64,000 nucleotides of DNA from Jeongeupia chitinilytica (GTDB taxonomy: Bacteria; Pseudomonadota; Gammaproteobacteria; Burkholderiales; Chitinibacteraceae), in assembly GCF_014652315.1 (NCBI RefSeq), contig NZ_BMYO01000008.1:62001-126000 (forward strand). Direction: 5' to 3'. Within the stretch, counting starts at the first letter, position 1. Each line of letters opens with the position of its first letter. Positions 46,054 through 54,027 of this stretch are shown one piece after another. The notes beneath the pieces are model-generated. The model ran no database searches, had not been told where the DNA came from, and saw nothing but the letters and a program-made list of their open reading frames with translations. The translations under genes and the position numbers were made by a program.

Positions 46054-48633
46054 ATGCCCCGTTCCTCCGATTGGTCGCCGGCCGCCCGCTCTCCGCTGAC
46101 CGAGCCGTTTGCCCGCCAGCAGGCCTATTTCGACGCCTTCGACCGTGTTGTCGCACAGTTTGCCGGCTTCGACGCGCCGGATCCGAATGCGCTGGTCGAG
46201 GCGCTGGCCGACGCCAGCCAGTCCGATCTCGTCTGTCTGTTCCGCCATCACGGTGCGCGTGTGCATCTCGAAGCGAGCACGATGGCCAAAGGCGCCGGCC
46301 TGTCGCTGATCCCGCTCGCGACGCTGCCGCTGGCCGACTATCCGCTGCTTGCCGATACGCTGGCGGTGGGCATGTTGCTGCAGCGTTCGTTGCTCGAATT
46401 GCCGATGCCGGAGCAGATGCTGCTGGCCGGCATCGGCGCACGCCGGATAGTCACGCTGCCCTTGCTCGATCGCGGTGAAGCATTCGGCCTGCTGGCCTTT
46501 TTCGACGAGGACGAGGGGCGGGTACGCAGTCACGATGAACTGACGCTGCTGACGATGCTCGGGCGCCAGTTGTCGCAGGGCCTGGTGCGCGTCGACGTCG
46601 ACGCCGCCTTGCGTGCAGAGCGCGACCGGCTGGCGGCCCTGGTCGGCGCAACCGACGATATGGTGTTCGAGCTTTCGGCACAAGGAACCATCGTGCGCGC
46701 CTGGTCCGGCCATCCGGTGCTACCGCATGCGGCTGCGCTGGAAGGGCGGTTGCCTGCGCAGGTCCTGCCGCCCGAACTGGCCACGCTGCTGGCGGCAAAA
46801 CTGCCGTCGGTGCTGGGTGGTGCATCCGCAACGGTCGAATGCCGGCTGGATGGCCTGCACGGACCCGTCTGGTTCGAAGGGCGGATGCGTCCTGCGCAAG
46901 GCAGCGTACTGGTGCTGTTGCGCGATGTCAGCGCCAGCCGGCTCGGTGCATTGCAGCAGCAGGCTCTGGGCGACACGCTGCAGGTGCTGGGCGAGGCGGT
47001 CATCGATCTGTCCAGGGGCGGTTTGCTGGTCCGCGCCAGCGCGGCGTGGGCGCGGCTGCGCGGACTCGATCCGCGCGCACTCGATGCCGATCTCGGCGCG
47101 CCACTGCTGCACTGGGTTCATGATCACGACCTCGCGGCGGTGCAGGCCGCACTGGCCAGCGCCAATGCCGAGTCGACGACGCTGCGTTTCCGGCTGTACC
47201 GCGAGAGCGGCGAGCTGATCTGGGTCGAGGCCTGTCTGCTGCCGCTGCCTGCGGCGGCCGATCGCGCAGCGACCCTGCGCGGGGTGTTGCGCGATGTCAC
47301 CGAGATGCAGCTCAACCAGCAGCAGATCAGCCGGCTGGCGCTGTACGACGACCTGACCCGGCTGCCGAACCGGCTGATGCTCGACGACGCGCTCGCGCAG
47401 GCGATCACGCACGCGAGACACACGCACCGCAAGGTTGCGCTGGGCTTCATTGACCTCGACCACTTCAAGCAGATCAACGATGCCTTCGGCCACCGTGTTG
47501 GCGACCAGTTGCTCGCCAGTCTGGCGACCCGCTTGTCGGCGGTGCTGCGGGAGCAGGACCTGCTGGCGCGCTGGGGCGGCGACGAATTCGTCGTGCTGAT
47601 GCCCGACCTGGCCGATCCGCAGCAGATCCGCGCGATGGCCGAACGCCTGCGCAACGCGGCGCGCGAGGCCGTGATGCTTGACGGACTCGAGGCGCATCCG
47701 TCGGTGAGTTGCGGCTTTGCAGTGTTTCCGGACAACGCCGAATCCGGTGAAGAGCTGCTGTCGGCGGCCGACCACACGATGTATCACGCCAAGCATGCCG
47801 GGCGGAACAACGTCTGTTTCTACGGCGACATCCTGCACCTGAAGGCGCTCGGTCGCGAGCACGTGGCGCTGCAGTCGCGGCTGTCCGCGGCGATCCGTAG
47901 CGAGCGGCTGGGCGTGTTCTACCAGCCGGTGGTGTCGGCGCGCGACGGCAGCGTGATTGCCGTCGAGGCACTGGCACGCTGGCAGGACGACAAGAACGGC
48001 TGGATCAGCCCCGAGCTGTTCGTGCCGATGGCCGAAAAGGTCGGCCTGATCCAGGAGCTGTCCAGTCTGGTGATGCAGCAGGCGTTTCCGCAGCTGCGCG
48101 CCTGGCGCGACGCCGGTTTGGCGCAGAAGCTGATGCTGAACATTTCGCGCAGCCAGCTGTTCTCGCCGGTGTTCGTCTCGCTGCTGGTCGAGCGGCTTGC
48201 CGCCTACCGGTTGCGGCCCCACGACGTGATCATCGAGATCACCGAGTCGGCAGCGCTCAACGACTACGCCCGCCAGCTCAAGCATCTGCGCCAGCTGGCC
48301 AGTGCGGGTTTCCAGATTGCCATCGATGACTTCGGGACCGGCTATTCGTCGCTGGCGCAGTTGCACGAGATGCAGGCGCAGCTACTGAAGGTCGACGTGT
48401 CCTTCACCCAGCGCTTGCATACCGAAGCAGGGCGGCGGGTGATGCAGGCCATCGTCCAGTTCGGCCAGGGGCTGGGGCTCGATCTGGTGGTGGAAGGCGT
48501 CGAGAGCCTCGACGCGGCGCGCTATCTGCAGGGCTTGGGGGTCGAGTACCTGCAGGGCTTCCACTTCAGCGAGCCGGTTCCGGCCGGTGTCGCCGAGCTG
48601 TGGATGCGACTCGGGCTGGCCAACAAGGTCTGA
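46054..48633 (+). CDS. GAF-PAS-GGDEF-EAL c-di-GMP signalling protein
   Basis: 859 residues, no membrane helix seen. Order: GAF-like domain (about 40-185), one or two PAS domains (190-425), GGDEF domain (about 435-600) and EAL domain (about 610-855). The cyclase loop WGGDEF is intact with an I-site REQD five residues before it. The EAL phosphodiesterase residues all look present: VEALARW, LNISRSQL, EITES, IDDFGTGYSSL, LLKVDVSF, VVEGVES and YLQGFHFSEP. It could therefore make or degrade c-di-GMP depending on the sensory input. It follows topA closely but is bracketed by hairpins, so it is probably its own unit. Confidence 0.93.
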   Translation: MPRSSDWSPAARSPLTEPFARQQAYFDAFDRVVAQFAGFDAPDPNALVEALADASQSDLVCLFRHHGARVHLEASTMAKGAGLSLIPLATLPLADYPLLADTLAVGMLLQRSLLELPMPEQMLLAGIGARRIVTLPLLDRGEAFGLLAFFDEDEGRVRSHDELTLLTMLGRQLSQGLVRVDVDAALRAERDRLAALVGATDDMVFELSAQGTIVRAWSGHPVLPHAAALEGRLPAQVLPPELATLLAAKLPSVLGGASATVECRLDGLHGPVWFEGRMRPAQGSVLVLLRDVSASRLGALQQQALGDTLQVLGEAVIDLSRGGLLVRASAAWARLRGLDPRALDADLGAPLLHWVHDHDLAAVQAALASANAESTTLRFRLYRESGELIWVEACLLPLPAAADRAATLRGVLRDVTEMQLNQQQISRLALYDDLTRLPNRLMLDDALAQAITHARHTHRKVALGFIDLDHFKQINDAFGHRVGDQLLASLATRLSAVLREQDLLARWGGDEFVVLMPDLADPQQIRAMAERLRNAAREAVMLDGLEAHPSVSCGFAVFPDNAESGEELLSAADHTMYHAKHAGRNNVCFYGDILHLKALGREHVALQSRLSAAIRSERLGVFYQPVVSARDGSVIAVEALARWQDDKNGWISPELFVPMAEKVGLIQELSSLVMQQAFPQLRAWRDAGLAQKLMLNISRSQLFSPVFVSLLVERLAAYRLRPHDVIIEITESAALNDYARQLKHLRQLASAGFQIAIDDFGTGYSSLAQLHEMQAQLLKVDVSFTQRLHTEAGRRVMQAIVQFGQGLGLDLVVEGVESLDAARYLQGLGVEYLQGFHFSEPVPAGVAELWMRLGLANKV

Positions 48634-48637
48634 AATG

Positions 48638-48662
48638 AAAACCGGGCGAGGCCCGGTTTTTT
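48638..48662 (+). terminator. Terminator of the GGDEF-EAL gene
   Basis: AAAACCGGGC / GCCCGGTTTT stem with a GAG loop and extra T. The A-run before the stem makes it usable in both directions, also ending the reverse-strand small gene. Confidence 0.88.
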
Positions 48663-48679
48663 CTTGTGCGGCATGGCGC

Positions 48680-48913
48680 TTAGCCGGCCATCGAGCCCGG
48701 ACCGGCCAGTTCGTGCAGCTGCTTGTTCTGCAGCTGGCCATGAGTGGCGTACATCGATCGGCTCGATGGTGCGGATTGTACCGTTGCGTGAGCCTGCGGT
48801 TGCCAGGCCGGGTGCAACTGCTCGTTCTGCTGCATCGGCATGGCGCCGGCGCTGGCGAACTGGGCAAGGGCGAGCAGGCTGGTGGCAACGGCAAGCTTGA
48901 ACGTGGTGTGCAT
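48680..48913 (-). CDS. Small exported Gln/Ala-rich protein
   Basis: 77 residues. The signal peptide MHTTFKLAVATSLLALAQF ... ASA leaves about 55 mature residues. The mature chain is rich in Gln, His, Ala and Met (GAMPMQQNEQLH, MYATHGQLQNKQLHELAG), contains no cysteine and has no recognised domain. The ribosome site AAGGAGA lies at ideal distance from ATG 48913, supporting a real gene. Its upstream region contains a perfect 16-bp palindrome and AT-rich promoter-like sequence, so it is probably regulated. The function is unknown. Confidence 0.75.
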   Translation of the reverse strand: MHTTFKLAVATSLLALAQFASAGAMPMQQNEQLHPAWQPQAHATVQSAPSSRSMYATHGQLQNKQLHELAGPGSMAG

Positions 48914-49003
48914 GGTGTTCTCCTTGTTTCACCGGACGTTGATTCCCGGTGTCGATGGAGTCATCTTATGCCGTGCATGTATGTTGGTAAATGCAACAAT
49001 TAA

Positions 49004-49019
49004 CAAATTGATCAATTTG
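49004..49019. promoter_or_regulatory. 16-bp perfect palindrome upstream of the small exported gene
   Basis: CAAATTGATCAATTTG, in the gap between the gltL end and the start of the small exported-protein gene, about 90 bp before the latter. A plausible promoter for that gene (TTACCA, 16 bp, TAAGAT on the minus strand) lies between them. Likely a dimeric regulator site. Confidence 0.55.
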
Positions 49020-49031
49020 CGGTGAGCAAAC

Positions 49032-49052
49032 AAAAGGCCGCGCAAGGCGGCC
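49032..49052 (-). terminator. Terminator of the glt operon
   Basis: On the minus strand, a GGCCGC / GCGGCC stem with a 5-nt loop followed by TTTTGTTT, 24 bp after the gltL stop. Confidence 0.8.
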
Positions 49053-49075
49053 CTGGATGCTGCGGTGCGTCGGAC

Positions 49076-49804
49076 TCAATGCTGCAGGATTTTCGACAGG
49101 AAAGCCTGGGCACGCTCACTGCGCGGGCTGCCGAAGAATTCGTCCTTGTTGGCGTCTTCGACGATGGCGCCCTTGTCCATGAAGATCACCCGGTTGGCGA
49201 CCTTGCGCGCAAAACCCATTTCGTGGGTCACGCACATCATCGTCATGCCTTCGTGAGCCAGTTGCACCATCACGTCGAGCACTTCGTTGATCATTTCCGG
49301 GTCGAGGGCGGAGGTCGGCTCGTCGAACAGCATCGCGATCGGGTCCATCGCCAGCGCGCGGGCGATGGCTACGCGTTGCTGCTGGCCGCCCGAGAGCTGG
49401 CCCGGGAACTTGGCTGCATGCGCCGACAGGCCGACACGGTCGAGCAGGGCCAGACCCTTCTTCTTGGCTTCGTCTTCCTTGCGACCGAGGACCTTGATCT
49501 GCGCCAGTGCGAGGTTGTCCGTAATCGACAGGTGCGGGAACAGTTCGAAGTGCTGGAACACCATGCCGACGCGCGAGCGCAGCTTGGGCAGGTCGGTCTT
49601 GGGCGAACCGACCGAGATGCCGTCGACGATGATGTCGCCGGACTGGAACGGTTCCAGCCCGTTGACGCACTTGATCAGCGTCGATTTGCCCGAGCCCGAC
49701 GGGCCGCAGACCACGACGACTTCGCCCTTGCTGACTTCGGTGGTGCAATCGGTCAGGACTTGGAAGTCGCCGTACCACTTGCTGACGTTCTTGATCGAAA
49801 TCAT
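49076..49804 (-). CDS. gltL: Glutamate/aspartate ABC transporter ATP-binding protein
   Basis: 242-residue cytoplasmic ATPase powering amino-acid import. Walker A GPSGSGKST near residue 35, Q-loop VFQHFELFPHLS, signature LSGGQQQRVAIARALA, Walker B MLFDEPTSALDPE, H-loop VTHEMGFA. The length and sequence fit the GltL/GlnQ group of polar amino-acid importers. The start overlaps the gltK stop by 4 bp (ATGA). It is the last gene of the operon gltI-gltJ-gltK-gltL. A second, similar ATPase gene lies just upstream of the operon. Confidence 0.93.
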   Translation of the reverse strand: MISIKNVSKWYGDFQVLTDCTTEVSKGEVVVVCGPSGSGKSTLIKCVNGLEPFQSGDIIVDGISVGSPKTDLPKLRSRVGMVFQHFELFPHLSITDNLALAQIKVLGRKEDEAKKKGLALLDRVGLSAHAAKFPGQLSGGQQQRVAIARALAMDPIAMLFDEPTSALDPEMINEVLDVMVQLAHEGMTMMCVTHEMGFARKVANRVIFMDKGAIVEDANKDEFFGSPRSERAQAFLSKILQH

Positions 49805-50466
49805 ACGGTCAACCTCTTTTGCAGGCGCTTCACCAGGGTGGAGGCGCCAAAACTGATGATGAAATAAACCAGACCGGCAAACAGCAGGAACTGATGCAGC
49901 TCGCCGACGATGTCACCGGCCGAACGTGCGCTGTTCAGGAAGTCCATCAGGCCGACGGCATACACGAGCGAGGTATCCTGGAACAGGATGATCGACTGCT
50001 GCAGCAGCAGCGGCGTCATCTTGCGGAAGGCCTGCGGCAGGATCACCAGCCGCATCGTCTGGCTGTAGGTCATGCCCAGTGCGTAGGCGGCATTGACCTG
50101 GCCACGCGAGATCGACTGGATGCCGGCGCGGACGATTTCGCAGTAGTACGCCGCTTCGAACATCATGAACGCGACCAGACACGAGTAGAACGCACCGATC
50201 GGTTCGTTGGTGCCGGTCAGCCAGCCGATGATGAAGGGCACCACGAAGTAGAACCAGGTGATGACCAGCAGCAGCGGAATCGAGCGGAAGTAGTTGACGT
50301 AGAAACCGGCAAGGTTCGACAGCAGCTTGTTGTGCGACAACCGTGCCAGTGCCAGCAGCGTACCGAGGGCGACGCCGCCGACGATGGCGAGCACCAGCAG
50401 CTTCAGCGTCAGCATCATGCCGGAGACCAAGCCGGGCATCGCCGTGACGAGCGAAGAGAAGTCCAT
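49801..50466 (-). CDS. gltK: Glutamate/aspartate ABC transporter permease 2
   Basis: 221-residue inner-membrane permease with about five helices. The cytoplasmic EAA loop that docks the ATPase is visible around NAAYALGMTYSQTMRLVILP. Strong resemblance to E. coli GltK: YVNYFRSIPLLLVITWFYF, FEAAYYCEIVRAGIQSISRG, ILFQDTSLVYAVGLMDF. It pairs with GltJ as a heterodimer. The gap to gltJ is one base and the overlap with gltL is four, so translation is coupled along the operon. Confidence 0.93.
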   Translation of the reverse strand: MDFSSLVTAMPGLVSGMMLTLKLLVLAIVGGVALGTLLALARLSHNKLLSNLAGFYVNYFRSIPLLLVITWFYFVVPFIIGWLTGTNEPIGAFYSCLVAFMMFEAAYYCEIVRAGIQSISRGQVNAAYALGMTYSQTMRLVILPQAFRKMTPLLLQQSIILFQDTSLVYAVGLMDFLNSARSAGDIVGELHQFLLFAGLVYFIISFGASTLVKRLQKRLTV

Positions 50467-50467
50467 C

Positions 50468-51214
50468 TTACTTGCCTCCCAGCGCGATCAGTCCCGGCAC
50501 GCGCACGCGCTTTTCAACCCAGCGCATGAACAGCATCAGGCCCATGTTGAGCACGAAATAGATGATCGTTGCCAGCGTGAATGCCTCGAACAGGTTGGCG
50601 GTGAACTCCGCCGTCTGCTTGGTCTGCGCCAGCAGCTCCATCAGGCCGATCAGCGACGCGACCGACGAGTTCTTGAAGATGTTCAGGAATTCGCTGGTGA
50701 GCGGCGGAATGATGATGCGGAACGCCTGCGGCAGCAGCACTTCCTTGTAGATCTGCGGTATGCGCAGGCCCAGTGCGTAGGCGGCGTTGGTCTGGCCTTT
50801 CGGCAGTGCCTGGATGCCGGTCCGGACCTGTTCACAGACGCGGGCAGCAGTAAACAGCCCCAGACAGAGCACCACGCTGATGAACGCGCTGGTGGCCGGG
50901 TTCAGGTCCTGCTTGAACCAGGTCTGCAATCCTTCGGGCAACAGGTCGGGCACGATGAAATACCAGACGAACAGCTGCACCAGCAGCGGAATGTTGCGGA
51001 AAATTTCGACGTAGACGGCTGCGATCCTGGGCAATACCTTGCCCGGCAGCGTGCGCATCACGCCGAGCACGGTGCCCAGCAGCAGCGCGATCACCCAGCC
51101 GGCCAGCGACAGCGCGATCGTCCATCCGAGGCCTTTGACGAACCAGTCCAGATAGATTTCGCTGCCGATGCCGGTGGAATGGAAAAATACGCCCCAGTCC
51201 CAGTTGTAATGCAT
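50468..51214 (-). CDS. gltJ: Glutamate/aspartate ABC transporter permease 1
   Basis: 248-residue inner-membrane permease resembling E. coli GltJ from the first residues (HYNWDWGVFF). Segments YVEIFRNIPLLVQLFVWYFI, LCLGLFTAARVCEQVRTGIQ and FKNSSVASLIGLMELLAQ are typical; the EAA loop is NAAYALGLRIPQIYKEVLLP. The start at 51214 matches the family N-terminus; an upstream GTG/ATG option adds eight residues. A nested stem-loop precedes it, downstream of gltI. Confidence 0.93.
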   Translation of the reverse strand: MHYNWDWGVFFHSTGIGSEIYLDWFVKGLGWTIALSLAGWVIALLLGTVLGVMRTLPGKVLPRIAAVYVEIFRNIPLLVQLFVWYFIVPDLLPEGLQTWFKQDLNPATSAFISVVLCLGLFTAARVCEQVRTGIQALPKGQTNAAYALGLRIPQIYKEVLLPQAFRIIIPPLTSEFLNIFKNSSVASLIGLMELLAQTKQTAEFTANLFEAFTLATIIYFVLNMGLMLFMRWVEKRVRVPGLIALGGK

Positions 51215-51238
51215 CTCGGGGTTCCCCCTATCAAACAA

Positions 51239-51304
51239 GAAGCCGGCCGCAACGACGGCCTGCTCGATTCAATCGGCAGGCCGCGTTTTGCCACGGCCGG
51301 CTTC
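51239..51304 (-). promoter_or_regulatory. Nested intra-operon stem-loop between gltI and gltJ
   Basis: Outer 11-bp stem (51239-51249 with 51294-51304) encloses an inner 8-bp stem (51256-51263 with 51276-51283). On the minus strand it is followed by TTGTTTGATAGG. Such structures after a binding-protein gene stabilise its mRNA or reduce readthrough into permease genes in other ABC operons. Confidence 0.65.
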
Positions 51305-51323
51305 GTTCCGGTACAACCTGCGC

Positions 51324-52223
51324 TTACATCTGCTCGGCGGACTTGTCGGTCGGCTTGGCGATCAGTTCCTGCAGCTCGTCGCTCATCGGGAAGTTCAGGT
51401 TCAGGCCCTTCGGCGGGACCGGGCTCTGGAACCAGCGCTTGTAGATGGTGTTGATTTCGCCGGACTTGTAGGTGTTGCTCAGCGCGGTGTCGACCAGCTT
51501 CTTGAACTGGGCGTCGTCCTTGCGCAGCATGCAGCCGTAGACTTCGTACGATTGCGGCTTGCCGACGATGGTCCAGTCGTTCGGTGCCTTGGCCTTGGCC
51601 ATTTCACCGGCCAGCAGTGCGTCGTCCATCATGAACGCGACCGCACGGCCCGACTCCAGCATCAGGAAGGACTCGCCGTGGTCCTTGGCGCTGATGATGT
51701 TCATGTTGAGCTTCTTCTCGTCGTTCATCTTCTTGATGAGCCGCTCGGACGTGGTGCCGGCGGTAGTGACGACGTTCTTGCCGGCGAGGTCGGCGAAGTC
51801 CTTGATGCCCGAGGTCTTCTTCACCAGCAGGCGGGTACCGATCTCGAAGATGCCGACCGAGAAGGCAACCTGCTTCTGGCGTTCGAGATTGTTGGTGGTC
51901 GAGCCGCACTCGACGTCAACCGTGCCGTTCTGGACCAGCGGAATCCGCGTCTGCGAGGTGACGAGGTTGTAGCGGACTACAAGGCTCGGCATCTTCAGCT
52001 CTTTTTTCACCGCATCGACGATCTTGGCCGACAGATCCATCGAGTAACCGACCGGCTTCTGGCTGGCGTCGAGGTAGGAGAACGGAATCGACGAGTCGCG
52101 GTGGCCGATGACGATGGTGCCGGTTTCCTTGATCTTCTTCAGCGTACCGGTCAGCTCCTCGGCCTGGGCGGAGGTGGCGAAAACGGCGGACATGGCCAAA
52201 CACAACGGCAGCAGTTTCTTCAT
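51324..52223 (-). CDS. gltI: Glutamate/aspartate periplasmic binding protein
   Basis: 299-residue solute-binding protein. The signal peptide MKKLLPLCLAMSAVFATSAQA precedes a type II periplasmic fold. Ligand-site segments are IVIGHRDSSIPFSYLD, VDVECGSTTNNLERQKQVAFS and VTTAGTTSERL, characteristic of the GltI/DEBP group binding Glu and Asp. The start at 52223 has GGAG upstream. Two longer in-frame starts would bury the signal peptide. It is first in the operon and expected to be the most abundant product. Confidence 0.94.
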   Translation of the reverse strand: MKKLLPLCLAMSAVFATSAQAEELTGTLKKIKETGTIVIGHRDSSIPFSYLDASQKPVGYSMDLSAKIVDAVKKELKMPSLVVRYNLVTSQTRIPLVQNGTVDVECGSTTNNLERQKQVAFSVGIFEIGTRLLVKKTSGIKDFADLAGKNVVTTAGTTSERLIKKMNDEKKLNMNIISAKDHGESFLMLESGRAVAFMMDDALLAGEMAKAKAPNDWTIVGKPQSYEVYGCMLRKDDAQFKKLVDTALSNTYKSGEINTIYKRWFQSPVPPKGLNLNFPMSDELQELIAKPTDKSAEQM

Positions 52224-52343
52224 GTGGGAAATCTCCATAGCGTGTTTTTTCACACAAACCGAGTATAGGTGCCGCGCCGGAATGCTGCGCTTGGTGAAAA
52301 CCCTGGCTTACAACCTTGGGTGAACGGGAAAATTTCCCCATGA

Positions 52344-52370
52344 AAAAAGCCGCCCGCAGGCGGCTTTTTC
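52344..52370 (-). terminator. Terminator of the second amino-acid ATPase gene
   Basis: AAAAAGCCGCC / GGCGGCTTTTT stem with a 4-nt loop just past the stop at 52376. The symmetric A/T flanks allow function in both directions. Confidence 0.9.
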
Positions 52371-52375
52371 CGGCC

Positions 52376-53116
52376 TTAGCCGTGCATTGGCGACAGTATC
52401 TGCCGCAGGAACTGTCTGGCCCGATCGGTTTGCGGCGCGGTGAAAAAGGCTTCCGGCGTGGTGTCCTCGAGAATCTCGCCTTCGGCGAGAAACAGCACCC
52501 GGTCGGCGACTTCGCGGGCAAAGCCCATCTCGTGGGTGACGACCATCATCGTCATGCCCGACTCCGCCAGTTGCTGCATGACCGCGAGGACTTCACCGAT
52601 CATTTCCGGATCGAGGGCCGAGGTCGGTTCGTCGAACAGCATGACCTTGGGCTGCATCGCCAGGCCGCGCGCGATGGCGACGCGCTGTTGCTGGCCGCCG
52701 GAGAGGTTGGCCGGATAGGCGTGCTTCTTGTTGGCGAGTCCGACGCGTTCAAGCAGCTCCATGGCCAGCTGTTCTGCAGCCTCGCGGCTCATTTTCTTGA
52801 CCTGCATCGGTGCGAGCGTGATGTTGTCGAGCACCGACAGATGCGGGTAGAGGTTGAAGTGCTGGAAAACGAAGCCGACGTCGGCGCGCAGTTTGTTGAT
52901 GTCGGTCTTCGGGTTGTTGACGATGACGCCGCCGACGTTGATTTCGCCGTCGTTGATCGGCTCGAGCTGGTTGATCGTGCGGATCAGCGTCGACTTGCCC
53001 GACCCGGACGGGCCGCAGACGACGACGACTTCGCCCTGCTTGACCTCGAGATTGATGTTCTTGAGGACATGGTGATCGCGGCCGTACCACTTGTTGACGC
53101 TGGAAAATCGGATCAT
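52376..53116 (-). CDS. Polar amino-acid ABC transporter ATPase without adjacent permease
   Basis: 246 residues, GlnQ/GltL-like: Walker A GPSGSGKST, VGFVFQHFNLYPHLS, signature LSGGQQQRVAIARGLA, Walker B VMLFDEPTSALDPE, VTHEMGFAREV. It is clearly paralogous to gltL but more divergent than a recent copy. No permease or binding protein of its own occurs beside it: upstream is rsmA, downstream a terminator and then the complete gltIJKL operon. It may energise permeases encoded elsewhere or serve the GltJK pair as an alternative. ATG 53116 follows GGAAAG. Confidence 0.92.
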   Translation of the reverse strand: MIRFSSVNKWYGRDHHVLKNINLEVKQGEVVVVCGPSGSGKSTLIRTINQLEPINDGEINVGGVIVNNPKTDINKLRADVGFVFQHFNLYPHLSVLDNITLAPMQVKKMSREAAEQLAMELLERVGLANKKHAYPANLSGGQQQRVAIARGLAMQPKVMLFDEPTSALDPEMIGEVLAVMQQLAESGMTMMVVTHEMGFAREVADRVLFLAEGEILEDTTPEAFFTAPQTDRARQFLRQILSPMHG

Positions 53117-53216
53117 GGAAAGGCTGTCTGGTAGGGGGTTCTTGCTGGCAATTGTGTAACCACCCTGACCCGGCGGGCAAGGGCATTGCTGGCACTTTGC
53201 GATCGATGGCCGCCGA

Positions 53217-54005
53217 TCAGCAGGCGGCCAGCAGGTTGGCGAGCGCGACGTACTGGCCGACGTTCACGTTCTCGGGGCGCCAGCCAGGCTCGATGCCGGC
53301 CGCGGCCAGCTGCGCGTCGTCGGCGATGCCCTTGAGGTTGTTGCGGATGGTCTTGCGCCGTTGGCCGAACGCCGTGGTGACCAGCTTTTCCAGCGCGTCG
53401 AGATCGCCGACCGGCCATGGAGGCGTCGGCCAGGGCATCATGCGGACGACGCTCGAGTCGACCTTCGGTGGCGGATAGAACGCGGTCGGTGGAACGTCGA
53501 GGACCTTGTCCATGTTGAAGCGTACCTGCAGCATCACCGAGAGCCGGCCGTAATCGGCCGTGCCCGGTTCGGCGACCATCCGGTCGACGACTTCCTTTTG
53601 CAGCATGAAGTGCATGTCGGCAATCGCGGCGCCGAAGCCGGCCAGATGGAACAGCAGCGGAGTCGAAATGTTGTACGGCAGGTTGCCGGCGAGGCGGATC
53701 GCGCCACCCGGATTGATCTCGCCGGCCAGGGCGGCGAAATCGAACTTGAGCGCGTCGGCGTTGTGAATCACCAGTTGATCGGGGCTGAAGCGCGCCGAGA
53801 GATGGCTGACGATGTCGCGGTCGATCTCGACCACGTGAAGCCTGCCGGCACGCAGCATCAGTGGTTCGGTCAGCGCGGCGAGTCCCGGGCCGATCTCGAC
53901 CAGCACGTCGCCGGGACGCGGATCGATCGCGGCGATGATCCCCTGGATCACGCCCTGGTCTTGCAGGAAGTTCTGGCCGAAGCGCTTGCGCGGAATGTGT
54001 GACAT
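53217..54005 (-). CDS. rsmA: 16S rRNA dimethyladenosine transferase
   Basis: 262-residue KsgA-type enzyme dimethylating A1518 and A1519 of 16S rRNA with SAM. N-terminal RKRFGQNFLQDQGV, SAM-binding VLVEIGPGLAALTEPL, acidic VVEIDRD, catalytic motif LAGNLPYNIST, and C-terminal AFGQRRKTIRNNLKGI. The start at 54005 matches the family; the sequence upstream is not homologous. It is 22 bp after pdxA in the conserved lptD-surA-pdxA-rsmA order. Confidence 0.96.
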   Translation of the reverse strand: MSHIPRKRFGQNFLQDQGVIQGIIAAIDPRPGDVLVEIGPGLAALTEPLMLRAGRLHVVEIDRDIVSHLSARFSPDQLVIHNADALKFDFAALAGEINPGGAIRLAGNLPYNISTPLLFHLAGFGAAIADMHFMLQKEVVDRMVAEPGTADYGRLSVMLQVRFNMDKVLDVPPTAFYPPPKVDSSVVRMMPWPTPPWPVGDLDALEKLVTTAFGQRRKTIRNNLKGIADDAQLAAAGIEPGWRPENVNVGQYVALANLLAAC

Positions 54006-54027
54006 GGAAAACCTGGTAAACGGTGGG

